A stretch of DNA of 64,000 nt from Xanthomonas hortorum pv. pelargonii (GCF_024499015.1 NZ_CP098604.1:2976001-3040000); one strand, 5' to 3'. Counted from the first letter of the stretch, positions 48,401-56,994 are shown. A program made the numbers and translations. The notes: a model not told the origin generated them from the letters alone.

Positions 48401-49019
48401 CGATCGGCTGGCCACCGCCGCTGCACAGGCGCGCGCCGTTGGCGCTATTGCGCGGGGCCGGCGCGCCGGTGGAGAAATCGGCTGCGTTGTTGTCGGTATC
48501 GGTGCAGCCTTCGCCACCGCGCAGCACCGCCAGCGTATTGCTGGGGGCCGGCGTGGGCGCATTGCCTTCGGCGCAGCTGGCATTGCTGCCGTAGCCGACC
48601 AGGTCGGCATTGCCGGTGGGGCAGGCGCCGCTCAACGCGGCAGCCGTGCTGCTCAGTGCCACCTTGCCGGCGGTGCCGCTCATGGCGGTGGTGCCGGTGG
48701 CATCGGGCGTGGGCAGCGCAACGCTGCCGCCGCTGCCATCGGCCTGCTTGACCAGGTAATAGCCGCCGGCCGGCACGTTGCCCGCCAATGGCGTGACTTG
48801 CCAGCTGCTGCCGGCGGCCGAGGCGTATTGCACCGACCAGCCGTCCAGGCTGACCGTGGCGCTGCCGATGTTGTGCAGCTCGATGAAATCGCTGCGGAGG
48901 GTGGCACCGCTGTTGCCGCCACCGCCGTAGACCTGGCTGATGACAACCTGGGCATTGGCGTGGCCGGCAACCGCCAGCGCACAGAAAAGTAAGGCTGCAC
49001 GACGCTGCAACACATGCAT
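45438..49019 (-). CDS. ExeM/NucH-family extracellular endonuclease
   Basis: A 1193-residue secreted DNase. The signal peptide ends HANA-QVV. It is followed by a lamin-tail domain (SQVYGGGGNSGATLRSDFIE), a Calx-beta-like segment (about 230-340) and an OB/DUF-type region. The endonuclease/exonuclease/phosphatase domain (about 600-930) shows GTVEVENISVLQTLAARI, LVMGDFNAFEFNDG, SLDHIIANEAL and LSDHDPTIV. Two DUF11-like repeats end the protein (VTEGERIDFSVDVENRGPDN). The C-terminus GGGAGRR lacks the hydrophobic part of a GlyGly-CTERM anchor. ATG 49019 is preceded by GGGGA. Such nucleases degrade extracellular DNA in biofilms. Confidence 0.88.
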   Translation of the reverse strand: MHVLQRRAALLFCALAVAGHANAQVVISQVYGGGGNSGATLRSDFIELHNIGSATVSLDGWSVQYASAAGSSWQVTPLAGNVPAGGYYLVKQADGSGGSVALPTPDATGTTAMSGTAGKVALSSTAAALSGACPTGNADLVGYGSNASCAEGNAPTPAPSNTLAVLRGGEGCTDTDNNAADFSTGAPAPRNSANGARLCSGGGQPIATLADVSQAEGNSGSRSVLFTLSLSQPAGAGGVRFTAATANGTAVAGSDYVALPATSVQIAAGERSATITVEVLGDTTPEPDETFALQISGLTGALPATLSATGTILNDDFSLLPIHAIQGKDARSPLEGQVVATSGIVTARRSAGFFLQAPDAETDGDPATSEGVYVYTGSAPPDTAAIGNRVRVQGTVIEYVPTADPTQPPLTEIGGSLTVLLDSTGNPLPMPVALSANFPNPNGAYDQLEALEGMRVTAASLTVNAPTGGNVNETNATATSNGVFHAVVTGVPRAFREPGVQLPDPLPAGSPAGVPRWNTNPEVIAVGSAGVGAERLDLASGCVVLDVTGPLDYSFRRYTLYPERTPQVYCNGADLPRPAPRPQADDVAVATYNMERFFDDQNDPAIGEPVLTPAAFQARLNKASLAIRNYLHTPDILGTVEVENISVLQTLAARINTDAVAAGQPDPQYVAYLQEGNDVGGIDVGFLVKTAEVASRVPRVEVVSIAQEGKTTTWTEPAGGVSLLNDRPPLVLTARVHQADGRVLPLTAIVVHQRSLNGAETDDAAGTRIRAKRQAQAEYLARLLQTRQQLDPAEQVLVMGDFNAFEFNDGYVDAMGTVTGRPAPDAQTVVSGDGVDLVDPDYTDLTWFNTPDQSYSYAFDGNVQSLDHIIANEALMRAPNIAALSVGHARINADFPGTARNDANTPTRLSDHDPTIVLLRMAPALRADLGVMVNAARAQVTEGERIDFSVDVENRGPDNAAFAAVALAFDVAVSPRVTAAPGWSCQPPETGTQTVVTCTIASLASGNAQRFAVQVEADAELAGRTLTLAASVASQTPDPQPDNNTDTAAVAVQPRLRSDLAVRLEGPATLPTTAFNATYRVFLDNRGNAPATGVNVRIEGNTVSALSLLVAPSGWRCTKQLQSLRSAIFMCSTATALQPGAQAAFQLTVAAKPIPVEGAVRVQASASSISPDANPADNAALIVTPIGGGAGRR

Positions 49020-49375
49020 GAGATGAGAGTCCCCTGATCCTTGAGACGTGAAACGCTCCCCTGGTCCGACCACGTCCCTGGCCGGCAGCGCCGTTCGATT
49101 CTGCATGAATTTGCAGACCTAGGTTGACGATACGGTGACACCGGCGCAGCGGCTGCGACCGGGCGGTCGCGCCCGCTCGGGTTTTTCAGCTGTGAAGGAC
49201 CCGACGGGGCACGCCACAACGCCGCACCGCGCAAGCCGAACGCGGCAGCAGCGCCGCAACCCAGTCGCAGGTGTCGGCAGCAGCGCTGAATCAATCCCCA
49301 ATCCCGCAGAGCTGGCTCTGCGTCAGCCGGGCCAGCTCTGCGCTACCCTTGCCTGCCCATCGTCAGCGCTACGCC
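49020..49375. other. Intergenic region between the nuclease and kynA
   Basis: About 355 bases between divergent genes. An open frame continues upstream of the kynA ATG without homology. No operator or repeat is clear. Confidence 0.4.
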
Positions 49376-50272
49376 ATGCCCGTCGACAAGAACCTGCGTG
49401 ACCTGGAACCCGGCATCCACACCGATCTGGAGGGGCGGCTGACCTACGGCGGCTATCTGCGGCTGGACCAACTGCTGTCCGCGCAGCAGCCCTTGTCCGA
49501 GCCGGCGCATCACGACGAGATGCTCTTCATCATCCAGCACCAGACCTCCGAGCTGTGGTTGAAGCTGCTCGCGCACGAACTGCGCGCGGCGATGGTGCAT
49601 TTGCAAAACGACCAGGTCTGGCAGTGCCGCAAGGTGCTGGCGCGCAGCAAGCAGGTGCTGCGCCAGTTGACCGAACAGTGGTCGGTGCTGGAGACGCTCA
49701 CCCCGAGCGAGTACATGGGGTTTCGCGATGTGCTGGGCCCGTCGTCCGGCTTCCAGTCGCTGCAGTACCGCTATATCGAGTTCCTGCTCGGCAACAAGAA
49801 TCCGCAGATGCTGCAGGTGTTCGCTTACGACCCGCAGGGGCAGGCGCGGCTGCGCGAAGTGCTGGAAGCGCCCAGTCTGTACGAGGAATTCCTGCGCTAT
49901 CTGGCGCGCTTCGGGCATGCGATTCCGCAGCAGTACCAGGCGCGCGATTGGACCAGCGCCCATGTGGCCGACGATGCGTTGCGTCCGGTGTTCGAGCGCA
50001 TCTACGAAAACACCGACCGCTACTGGCGCGAGTATTCGCTGTGCGAGGACCTGGTGGATGTGGAAACCCAGTTCCAGCTGTGGCGCTTCCGCCACATGCG
50101 CACGGTGATGCGGGTGATCGGCTTCAAGCGCGGAACCGGTGGGTCGAGCGGTGTGGGCTTTCTGCAGCAGGCGTTGGCACTGACGTTTTTCCCGGAGCTG
50201 TTCGACGTGCGCACGTCGGTGGGCGTGGACAACCGACCGCCGCAGGGGAGTGCGGACGCTGGGAAGCGCTGA
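49376..50272 (+). CDS. kynA: Tryptophan 2,3-dioxygenase
   Basis: A 298-residue haem enzyme that opens the indole ring of L-tryptophan to N-formylkynurenine, the first step of the kynurenine pathway. [18 protein letters not shown] holds His55, the catalytic base in the Xanthomonas campestris enzyme. The size is identical to that protein. The proximal haem ligand lies in [20 protein letters not shown], followed by [13 protein letters not shown] 49376 (MPVDKNLRD) fits the known N-terminus; the frame extends 35 codons upstream without conservation. No other kynurenine genes are next to it. Confidence 0.95.
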   Translation: MPVDKNLRDLEPGIHTDLEGRLTYGGYLRLDQLLSAQQPLSEPAHHDEMLFIIQHQTSELWLKLLAHELRAAMVHLQNDQVWQCRKVLARSKQVLRQLTEQWSVLETLTPSEYMGFRDVLGPSSGFQSLQYRYIEFLLGNKNPQMLQVFAYDPQGQARLREVLEAPSLYEEFLRYLARFGHAIPQQYQARDWTSAHVADDALRPVFERIYENTDRYWREYSLCEDLVDVETQFQLWRFRHMRTVMRVIGFKRGTGGSSGVGFLQQALALTFFPELFDVRTSVGVDNRPPQGSADAGKR

Positions 50273-50880
50273 GCGAGGCAAAAAGCTTAGCAACGCAGGA
50301 GTTGTCGCGCGCTGAAGCCCCTCTCCCCTCGGGAGAGGGGTTGGGGTGAGGGTACGGACCTCATCCCCGGGATCAACCACTTGCTGACGCTTGTATCTCG
50401 GCGATCGGCACCACCCAGCGACATCGCACCCTCCTCCGCCCTACGAGCCCCTTCTCCCGGTGGGTGAAGGGGAAGCGGGCATGCTGCGGTGGGAGATGCG
50501 GGCGTTGGTTACCGCTGACTGGCAGCGCCTTGGTCGCCTTGCCGACCAACCCACTGATCACCCAAAGGGCCGCCAAAAGAACATCAGACATGTGGAAATG
50601 GTCTCGCGCACGCTGGTGGGAGGACGCGCAGCAACCCCAACAACACCCGGCCACTCCACCCACCCCTATCAGGCCGCCGACTCCGGCGAATTTGACGTGA
50701 ACATGACGTCTAAGTGATCCTCGCGCGTCGCCCAGGGCTCGCCCTGGTGCACCCAGCCATCACTGAATACGCAAGGGACACCTCGCGAGCGTTGACGCTA
50801 CTGCGCCGACTTCCGCTACCACTCCGCCGCAGCCGCCTGCGCCTCCCGAGTTCCCGACACTGCTCGGCCACCCCCGGCCG
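50273..50880. other. Intergenic region with palindromic repeats
   Basis: About 600 bases after kynA. One palindromic repeat (50315-50357) and a degenerate related hairpin (CCCCTTCTCCCGGTGGGTGA, about 50450) are present. The right part (50790-50880) is an open extension of the transporter frame. Confidence 0.5.
50315..50357 (+). repeat. Dispersed palindromic repeat
   Basis: A 43-base copy made of an AAGCCCC stem with inverted CCCTCTCCC/GGGAGAGGG arms, then TTGGGGTGAGGGTACGG. It differs from the copy at 54995 by two bases and matches the start of the tandem units at 29731. It could act as a terminator for kynA. Confidence 0.8.
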
Positions 50881-52305
50881 TTGTGGATGCTGTTCATGAC
50901 CGAATTCTGGGAACGCTTTGCGTTCTACGGGATTCGTTGGGCGCTGGTGCTGTACATCGTGGCGCAGTTCTTCAACGGCGATGCCACCGGCCAGGCGCCG
51001 GCCGGACGCACCTACGGCGCCTATCTGGCACTGGTGTACGCCGCAGCGATCTTCGGCGGCTACGTGGCCGACCGCGTGCTCGGTTACCAACGCTCGATCC
51101 TGGTCGGTGCGGCAGTGATGGCCACCGGCCTGTTCCTGATCGCCATCCCCGACCACACCATGTTCGAGATTGGCCTGGCAACCGTGGTGGTGGGCAACGG
51201 GCTGTTCAAACCCAATATCTCCACCATGGTCGGCAAGTTGTATTCGGTGGCCGACCCGCGCCGCGACAGCGGTTTCACCATTTTCTACATGGGCATCAAC
51301 CTTGGCGCGATGATCTCGCCGGTACTGACCCAACTGCTGGCCGAAAAGGTGTTCGGCACGCAGGCCATGCCGTCCTACAAGATGGTGTTCATGGCCTCCG
51401 GTGTGGGCATGCTGATCAGCCTGGTGTGGTTCTGGATCGGTCGCGCACAGCTCAAGGGCATCGGCGCACCGGCGCCGAACGCGCAGGGCATCGGCCGCGT
51501 GTTGATGGTGTTGGTCGGCTGCGTGCTCGCAGTTCCGGTGGTGTACTTCCTGCTCGCGGTCGGCGCGGACGTGCTGCAGATCGTGCTGACGGTGTTGTTC
51601 GTCGGCCTGTCGGTGATGCTGTTGGTGGAAGGCATTCGCGAGGGCAAGGTGCAGCGCGACAAGGTGATCGCGATGCTGATCATCTTCGCCTTCAACGTGC
51701 TGTTCTGGATGTTCTTCGAGCAGGCCGGTAGCTCGTTCACCTTCCTGGCCGACAACATCGTCGACCGCGGCTTCGGCGACTGGACCTTCCCGACCGCCTG
51801 GTTCCAGTCGGTGAACTCGATCGCCATCATCACGCTGGCGCCGATCATCGCCTGGATCTGGGTCAAGTCCGGTCGCTTCAATCCCTCGATTCCGCGCAAG
51901 TTCGGCCTGGGCCTGTTGTTCAACGGCCTGGCGTTTTTGCTGCTGATGTTTGCGCTGTCGAGTCTGGTCAACGATGCTGGCAAGGTGCCGTTCTGGACCT
52001 TGTTCATGGTGTATGTGATCCAGTCGGTGGGCGAGTTGTGCCTGTCGCCGATCGGCCTGTCGATGGTGACCAAGCTGGCGCCGGTGCGCCTGGTCGGTTT
52101 CGGCATGGGTGGCTGGTTTTTGTCTACCGGCATCGGCAACAACCTGTCGGGCATTTTTGCCGGGCATGTCAGCGGAAGCGAAGGGATGAGCGTGTCCTCG
52201 GCCCTCAGCGGGTATACCTTCGGGTTTTGGGCGCTGCTGGGCGCCGGCGCGGTGTTGTTCCTGATCGCGCCGTTGATCAACAAACTGATGCATGGTGTGA
52301 AGTGA
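50881..52305 (+). CDS. POT-family proton-dependent oligopeptide transporter
   Basis: A 474-residue (as drawn) inner-membrane MFS transporter of di- and tripeptides. The POT signature FWERFAFYGIRWALVLYIV (E-x-x-E-R-F) is in the first helix, and GFTIFYMGINLGAMISPVL is the second signature. About twelve further membrane segments follow. The TTG at 50881 is the first initiator in the frame near the conserved region. The frame is open for about 35 more codons (TPPQPPAPPEFPTLLGHPRP) and fits the family N-terminus, but contains no ATG, GTG or TTG start after the upstream stop. The real start is therefore uncertain. Confidence 0.85.
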   Translation: MWMLFMTEFWERFAFYGIRWALVLYIVAQFFNGDATGQAPAGRTYGAYLALVYAAAIFGGYVADRVLGYQRSILVGAAVMATGLFLIAIPDHTMFEIGLATVVVGNGLFKPNISTMVGKLYSVADPRRDSGFTIFYMGINLGAMISPVLTQLLAEKVFGTQAMPSYKMVFMASGVGMLISLVWFWIGRAQLKGIGAPAPNAQGIGRVLMVLVGCVLAVPVVYFLLAVGADVLQIVLTVLFVGLSVMLLVEGIREGKVQRDKVIAMLIIFAFNVLFWMFFEQAGSSFTFLADNIVDRGFGDWTFPTAWFQSVNSIAIITLAPIIAWIWVKSGRFNPSIPRKFGLGLLFNGLAFLLLMFALSSLVNDAGKVPFWTLFMVYVIQSVGELCLSPIGLSMVTKLAPVRLVGFGMGGWFLSTGIGNNLSGIFAGHVSGSEGMSVSSALSGYTFGFWALLGAGAVLFLIAPLINKLMHGVK

Positions 52306-52316
52306 GGAGAACTGCA

Positions 52317-52922
52317 ATGCCGATGAAATCCACTGTCTGTGGCCCGCTGCTGGCGGGCGTGCTGTTCACGAGCTTGTTGAGTGCCTGCGGGCAGCCCAGC
52401 GAGCAACAGGAGGCGCCACGGCCGCTGGATACCTCGATGCAGAAGCCGCCCAGCGCCGATCCCAGCCAGCCGGTGTCGTCGGGCAATACGCCCACCGCTG
52501 CAGATATCGCCGCCGCCGCTGCGCTCAACGCGCAATACGACCCCTCACGCGATCCGGCCGCAGATCTGGAGACCGCCAAGGTCGAGGCCAAGCGCGGCGG
52601 CAAGCGCATCGTGCTCAACGTCGGCAACGCGGCCTGCGAGCCGTGCAAGGCGCTGGACGAGCTGATGGGCGGCGATGCGGAGCTGCGCAGCTTCCGCGAT
52701 GCGCACTTTGTGGTGGTCAAGGTCAACCGCGACGCGGCCAACCAGAACGCCGCGTTCCTGTCGCAGTTCGCTCAACTCAACGACGACCCGTCGCTGTTGG
52801 TGCTGGATAACGACGGCAAGCCGCTGACCCTGCAGTCCGGCCCGGAGCTGCGCAAGGGCGAGGGCTACGATCGCAAGAAGCTGTTCGACTTCCTCAAGCA
52901 GTGGGCGCCGCCGCAGGCGTGA
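52317..52922 (+). CDS. Thioredoxin-like lipoprotein
   Basis: A 201-residue exported lipoprotein. A signal peptide with lipobox (LFTSLLSACG) is followed by a Pro/Ser/Ala-rich linker and a thioredoxin-fold domain (about 95-200). In NVGNAACEPCKALDELMG the CEPC pair is the redox centre. The rest of the fold is DAHFVVVKVNRD, SLLVLDNDGKPL and LFDFLKQW. A strong ribosome binding site (TGAGGAGA) lies ten bases after the transporter stop, so the two are an operon. Probably a periplasmic disulfide or DUF255-like protein. Confidence 0.8.
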   Translation: MPMKSTVCGPLLAGVLFTSLLSACGQPSEQQEAPRPLDTSMQKPPSADPSQPVSSGNTPTAADIAAAAALNAQYDPSRDPAADLETAKVEAKRGGKRIVLNVGNAACEPCKALDELMGGDAELRSFRDAHFVVVKVNRDAANQNAAFLSQFAQLNDDPSLLVLDNDGKPLTLQSGPELRKGEGYDRKKLFDFLKQWAPPQA

Positions 52923-53025
52923 TGCTCGCTGCAGCGTGATGCAAAATCCCGCGCTGCGGGTAGCGCTGTTCACTCAGGCCTCTGATCGAGTCTTGGCGAC
53001 TCGGCGCAGTGTGCAAGCGCAATAA

Positions 53026-53061
53026 AAAACGGCGCTTCCCCGCGAAGGGAAGCGCCGTTTT
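53026..53061. terminator. Bidirectional terminator
   Basis: A perfect 15-base stem, AAAACGGCGCTTCCC and its complement, with a six-base loop is flanked by A-run and T-run. It lies between the thioredoxin-like gene and the convergent MarR gene and serves both. Confidence 0.9.
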
Positions 53062-53154
53062 GTTGACCGAACCGCACGACCGCGCTGCATGGATTGTGAG
53101 TGGTCTGCGCCGACACGCCGATCACCCGCACCGCCTCTCAACGGTGCGAGAGCC

Positions 53155-53643
53155 TCACTCCTTACCGGCCATCTTCGGCAGCCCGTCCTTGGCCAGCCGG
53201 TCGATCAGCTTTTCCAGGATCTGCTGCTCCTCGGCGCTGAACACCGACATCAGCCGCTGCTCCATCTCGTTGACCAGCGGGGCGACGGTCTCGTACACCT
53301 GGCGCCCGGCCGGCGACAGCGCCAGCATCGAGCGGCGGCGGTCGTCGCCATGGGTTTCGCGGCGGATGAAGCCGCGCTCCAGCAGGCGCGCCACGGCGCG
53401 GCTCACTGCAACTTTGTCCATCGCCGTGCGGTCGGAGACTTCACTGGCCGAGGAACCCGGATACAGCGCCAGGATGGTGATCACCCGCCACTCGGGAATG
53501 GCCATCCCGTAACGATCACCGTAGACCTTGGCGATGTTGCTGCTGATGCGGTTGGACAGCACGCTGAGGCGATACGGCAGGAACTGCTCGAGGTTGAGCA
53601 GCACAGGATGGTGCGGCGGAGTGGGGGCGTCGAGATCGCTCAT
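53155..53643 (-). CDS. MarR-family regulator, divergent from hppD
   Basis: A 162-residue winged-helix regulator. The DNA-binding core is EWRVITILALYPGSSASEVS with DRTAMDKVAVSRAVARLLER, followed by the wing GFIRRETHGDDRRRSMLALS. Helices at both ends form the dimer interface. ATG 53643 (MSDLDAPT) is the natural family start; the frame stays open 44 codons further upstream. It is divergent from the 4-hydroxyphenylpyruvate dioxygenase gene and may control tyrosine breakdown, as in related HpdR/HmgR systems. The role is inferred. Confidence 0.87.
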   Translation of the reverse strand: MSDLDAPTPPHHPVLLNLEQFLPYRLSVLSNRISSNIAKVYGDRYGMAIPEWRVITILALYPGSSASEVSDRTAMDKVAVSRAVARLLERGFIRRETHGDDRRRSMLALSPAGRQVYETVAPLVNEMEQRLMSVFSAEEQQILEKLIDRLAKDGLPKMAGKE

Positions 53644-53671
53644 GTTGCACTGTGTCTTGATTTTGGTTTCA

Positions 53672-53685
53672 TTTGCAACTACAAA
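53672..53685. promoter_or_regulatory. Putative MarR operator
   Basis: TTTGCAACTACAAA is a 14-base near-palindrome (one mismatched pair) in the 122-base divergent region between the marR and hppD starts. The TTTGCA/TACAAA half-sites resemble typical MarR operators. Inference from symmetry and position only. Confidence 0.45.
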
Positions 53686-53765
53686 CCGTGGGTGGCCTGC
53701 ACATTCTCGCGGGTCTTTTGCCACCCCGCATAGCCCTGCGGATGGCCCAGCGTGGAGAAACGACG

Positions 53766-54881
53766 ATGAATGCACAACCGAACACCCCCATCAGCCGCCC
53801 CGATCCCGGCATGCAGGTCACCACCTTCGACAATCCGATGGGGATCGACGGGTTCGAATTCGTCGAATTCGCCGCACCCGCCGGCCAGGCGGCGCAGCTG
53901 CACGACTATTTTCGCAAGATGGGCTTCAGCCCGGTGCTGCGTCACCGCAGCCGCGCCATTACCGTCTATCGCCAGGGCGGGGTCAACTTCCTGCTCAACG
54001 AAGATCCCGATTCGTTTGCCGCCGACTTCGCCGCCGCGCACGGCCCGAGCGCCTGCGGCTTTGCGATCCGCTTCCGCACCCCGGCCGAGACCGTGCTGGA
54101 GACCGTGCTCGGCAACGGCGGCGAAGCGGTGCAGGACAAGGCAGAAACGCGCGCAGTGCCGGCGCCGGTGGTCAAGGGCATCGGCGATTGCATGCTGTAT
54201 CTGGTGGACCGCTATGGCGACGCGGGCAGCATCTACGACGCCGACTACGAGCCGATTCCGGGCGCCGACCAGCACCCGGCCGGCTTCGGGCTGACCTTCA
54301 TCGACCACCTGACCCACAACCTGTACTTCGGCAACATGCAGCGCTGGTCGGACTATTACGAGCGCCTGTTCAACTTCCGCGAGATCCGCTACTTCGACAT
54401 CAAGGGCGCCAAGACCGGCCTGGTGTCCAAGGCGATGACCGCGCCGGACGGCATCGTGCGCATCCCGCTCAACGAATCCTCCGACCCCAAGAGCCAGATC
54501 AACGAGTATCTGGACGCCTACCAGGGCGAAGGCATCCAGCACATTGCCTGTTTCACCGACGACATCTACACCAGCGTGGAAAAGATGCGCGAGGCGGGCG
54601 TGAGCTTTCTCGACACGCCGGACACCTATTTCGATGTGGTGGACCTGCGCATCCCCGAGCACGGCGAAGACGTCGCACGCCTGCGCCGCAACAAGATCCT
54701 GATCGACGCCGATGTGGACACCAAGCAGCGCAAGTTGCTGCAGATCTTCACCACCAACTGCATCGGCCCGATCTTCTTCGAGATCATCCAGCGCAAGGGC
54801 AATGAGGGCTTTGGCGAGGGTAATTTCCAGGCACTGTTCGAGAGCATCGAGCGCGATCAGATGAAGCGTGGGGTGCTGTAA
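53766..54881 (+). CDS. hppD: 4-Hydroxyphenylpyruvate dioxygenase
   Basis: A 371-residue Fe(II) enzyme that turns 4-hydroxyphenylpyruvate into homogentisate in tyrosine degradation. It has two vicinal-oxygen-chelate halves. Metal ligands are in TFIDHLTHNLYFGNM (His), GIQHIACFTDDI (His) and the C-terminal NCIGPIFFEIIQRKGNEGFG (Glu). ATG 53766 has TGGAGAAACG upstream; the 31-codon upstream extension is unsupported. The product feeds HmgA, encoded 650 bases downstream. Confidence 0.95.
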   Translation: MNAQPNTPISRPDPGMQVTTFDNPMGIDGFEFVEFAAPAGQAAQLHDYFRKMGFSPVLRHRSRAITVYRQGGVNFLLNEDPDSFAADFAAAHGPSACGFAIRFRTPAETVLETVLGNGGEAVQDKAETRAVPAPVVKGIGDCMLYLVDRYGDAGSIYDADYEPIPGADQHPAGFGLTFIDHLTHNLYFGNMQRWSDYYERLFNFREIRYFDIKGAKTGLVSKAMTAPDGIVRIPLNESSDPKSQINEYLDAYQGEGIQHIACFTDDIYTSVEKMREAGVSFLDTPDTYFDVVDLRIPEHGEDVARLRRNKILIDADVDTKQRKLLQIFTTNCIGPIFFEIIQRKGNEGFGEGNFQALFESIERDQMKRGVL

Positions 54882-54994
54882 GTCTGGGATTGGTTGTTCG
54901 CTATTCGGGATTCGCTTAAGGCAAATCGTTCAAGCGCCACACCATCGGGACCCGGTTGTCTGACAAGACAAATCCACAAGAACGGACGTAGTCA

Positions 54995-55037
54995 AAGCCC
55001 CTCTCCCTGCGGGAGAGGGGTTGGGGTGAGGGTACGG
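54995..55037 (+). repeat. Palindromic repeat, left flank of the DUF559 gene
   Basis: The repeat has an AAGCCCC stem with CTCTCCC/GGGAGAG arms, ending TTGGGGTGAGGGTACGG. It ends eight bases before the DUF559 ATG and is inverted relative to the copy at 55393, so the two frame the gene like terminal inverted repeats. Confidence 0.85.
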
Positions 55038-55044
55038 TGGAGCG

Positions 55045-55476
55045 ATGAAAATCAAACCGCCATTACCCACTGTTACGCGCACCCACGCACGTGCATTACG
55101 CAGTGAGATGACAGACGCAGAGCGCGCACTTTGGCGCTGTCTACGCAGCAACCAGCTACAAGGTTTCAAGTTCAGACGTCAGCATCCGATTCCGCCGTAC
55201 ATCGCAGATTTTTGTTGTATCGATGCGGCGTTGGTTGTTGAACTGGATGGATCGCAGCACCAAGCATCCAGCGATCAGGCAAGGACGCGGTGGCTGCAAT
55301 CGAAGGGATGGACAGTGCTGCGCTTCTGGAACAACGATGTGTTGTTTTCGCTGGATGCGGTGGTTGAGACGATTTGCAAGATGGTCGCTACGCCGTACCC
55401 TCACCCCAACCCTCTCCCGGTGGGAGAGGGGCTTGATTCGCCAGGCTTTAGCTCTTCCTCGGTAAGAGCGGCTTGA
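55045..55476 (+). CDS. DUF559 endonuclease-domain protein (Vsr-like fold)
   Basis: A 143-residue protein. The core is the DUF559 restriction-endonuclease-like fold related to Vsr: [50 protein letters not shown] and [12 protein letters not shown]. The Asp in DGSQH and the Glu before it, with Lys/Arg of FRRQ, would form the active site. A GTGGAG ribosome binding site lies just after the left repeat. The C-terminal [16 protein letters not shown] is the translation of the right palindromic repeat. Function is not known; the architecture suggests a mobile or selfish unit. Confidence 0.85.
   Translation: MKIKPPLPTVTRTHARALRSEMTDAERALWRCLRSNQLQGFKFRRQHPIPPYIADFCCIDAALVVELDGSQHQASSDQARTRWLQSKGWTVLRFWNNDVLFSLDAVVETICKMVATPYPHPNPLPVGEGLDSPGFSSSSVRAA
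55393..55434 (-). repeat. Palindromic repeat, right flank of the DUF559 gene (inverted)
   Basis: The reverse complement reads AAGCCCCTCTCCC, ACCGGGAGAGGG, TTGGGGTGAGGGTACGG. It matches the left repeat apart from a few stem-loop bases. It lies inside the 3' end of the DUF559 frame. Confidence 0.85.
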
Positions 55477-55535
55477 TACAACTCGATCCCAACCTTCTGC
55501 TGTCGTGGAGGGCGGGTCAACATCCGGACGCACCC

Positions 55536-56840
55536 ATGCACAACGACCAGCGTTACATGACCGGCTTCGGCAATGAATTCGCCAGCGAGGCGGTGGCGAA
55601 TACCTTGCCCGTCGGCCAGAACTCGCCGCAGCGTGTGGCGCACGGGTTGTACGCCGAACAGTTGTCCGGCACGGCGTTTACTGCGCCGCGTGGCGAAAAC
55701 CGGCGCAGCTGGCTGTATCGCATCCGTCCGGCGGCGGTTCATGGCGCGTTCTCGTTGATTGAGCAATCCGCCTTCCACAACGACTTCGGCAGCGGCCCGG
55801 TGCCACCGGACCAGCTGCGTTGGAGTCCATTGCCCTTGCCGTCCACGCCGACCGATTTCATCGATGGTCTGTACACGATGGCGGGCAACGGCGGGCCGGA
55901 GACCATGTCCGGTGTTGCCGTGCATCTGTATGCGGCCAACGCCTCCATGCACGATCGCTTCTTCTACGATGCCGATGGCGAGCTGTTGCTGGTGCCGCAA
56001 CTCGGCCGCCTGCGTATCCACACCGAGCTGGGCGTGCTGGAGCTGGAGCCGCAGCAGATCGGGGTGATACCGCGCGGTATACGTTTTCGTGTTGAGCTGC
56101 CCGATGGCAGTGCACGCGGCTATGTCTGCGAGAACTTCGGCGGCCTGCTGCGCCTGCCGGACCTTGGGCCGATCGGCTCGAACGGGCTGGCCAACGCGCG
56201 TGATTTCGAAACGCCGCATGCCGCCTACGAACAGCGCGAAGGTGCGTTCGAACTGGTGGCCAAATTCCAGGGCCATCTGTGGCGTGCGGACATCGGCCAT
56301 TCGCCGCTGGACGTGGTGGCCTGGCATGGCAACTACGCGCCGTATCGCTATGATCTGCGCCGCTTCAACACCATCGGCTCGATCAGCTTTGATCATCCGG
56401 ACCCCAGCATCTTTACCGTGCTGACCTCGCCCAGCGACACGCATGGCACCGCGAACATGGATTTTGCGATCTTCCCGCCGCGCTGGCTGGTGGCGCAACA
56501 CACCTTTCGCCCACCGTGGTTCCATCGCAACGTGGCCAGCGAGTTTATGGGGCTGGTGCACGGCGTCTACGATGCCAAGGCCGAAGGCTTCGCACCGGGC
56601 GGTGCATCGCTGCACAACTGCATGAGCGGGCACGGCCCGGATGCGGCAACCTTCGAAAAAGCCTCGCACGCAGATCTCGCGCGTCCGGATGTGATTACCG
56701 ACACCATGGCCTTCATGTTCGAAACGCGCGCGGTGTTGCGCCCCACCCAGCAGGCCTTGCAGGCCACGCATCGGCAGGGCGACTACCAGCAGTGTTGGTC
56801 CGGATTGCGTGCTGCGTTTCAGGTGCCGACCTCGGAATGA
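55536..56840 (+). CDS. hmgA: Homogentisate 1,2-dioxygenase
   Basis: A 434-residue Fe(II) enzyme that opens homogentisate to maleylacetoacetate. [20 protein letters not shown] is the typical N-terminus. The active-site region is in the C-terminal half: [20 protein letters not shown] (His and Glu ligands), [20 protein letters not shown] (His). ATG 55536 (MHNDQRY) gives the family length; the frame opens 21 codons earlier, over the DUF559 end. It follows hppD in the pathway but sits behind the repeat-bound DUF559 unit, which looks inserted between them. Confidence 0.95.
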   Translation: MHNDQRYMTGFGNEFASEAVANTLPVGQNSPQRVAHGLYAEQLSGTAFTAPRGENRRSWLYRIRPAAVHGAFSLIEQSAFHNDFGSGPVPPDQLRWSPLPLPSTPTDFIDGLYTMAGNGGPETMSGVAVHLYAANASMHDRFFYDADGELLLVPQLGRLRIHTELGVLELEPQQIGVIPRGIRFRVELPDGSARGYVCENFGGLLRLPDLGPIGSNGLANARDFETPHAAYEQREGAFELVAKFQGHLWRADIGHSPLDVVAWHGNYAPYRYDLRRFNTIGSISFDHPDPSIFTVLTSPSDTHGTANMDFAIFPPRWLVAQHTFRPPWFHRNVASEFMGLVHGVYDAKAEGFAPGGASLHNCMSGHGPDAATFEKASHADLARPDVITDTMAFMFETRAVLRPTQQALQATHRQGDYQQCWSGLRAAFQVPTSE

Positions 56841-56978
56841 TGCGATGTCAGAGCGGCTGATAAGAAGCCACGAGCGCTTGGCAGGCGGGTGCGTGCTGCA
56901 GTTTGCGCTGGAAAAGGCAATTAAAGCAGTCAAGAAAACGTTTCCATGTAAATTTGAGGCTGCTGTCAGATTTTTCTG

Positions 56979-56994
56979 ACCCCTGCGCAGGGGT
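56979..56994. promoter_or_regulatory. 16-base perfect palindrome upstream of the amidase gene
   Basis: ACCCCTGCGCAGGGGT lies 139 bases after hmgA and 88 bases before the interrupted amidase ATG. It may be a weak terminator of hmgA or an operator; nothing decides. Confidence 0.35.

Noticed and set aside
47517..48992. A 491-residue open frame on the + strand inside the nuclease gene
   Set aside because: Antisense shadow of a GC-rich repeat-containing gene; low-complexity Gly/Ala/Arg composition and no ribosome binding site.
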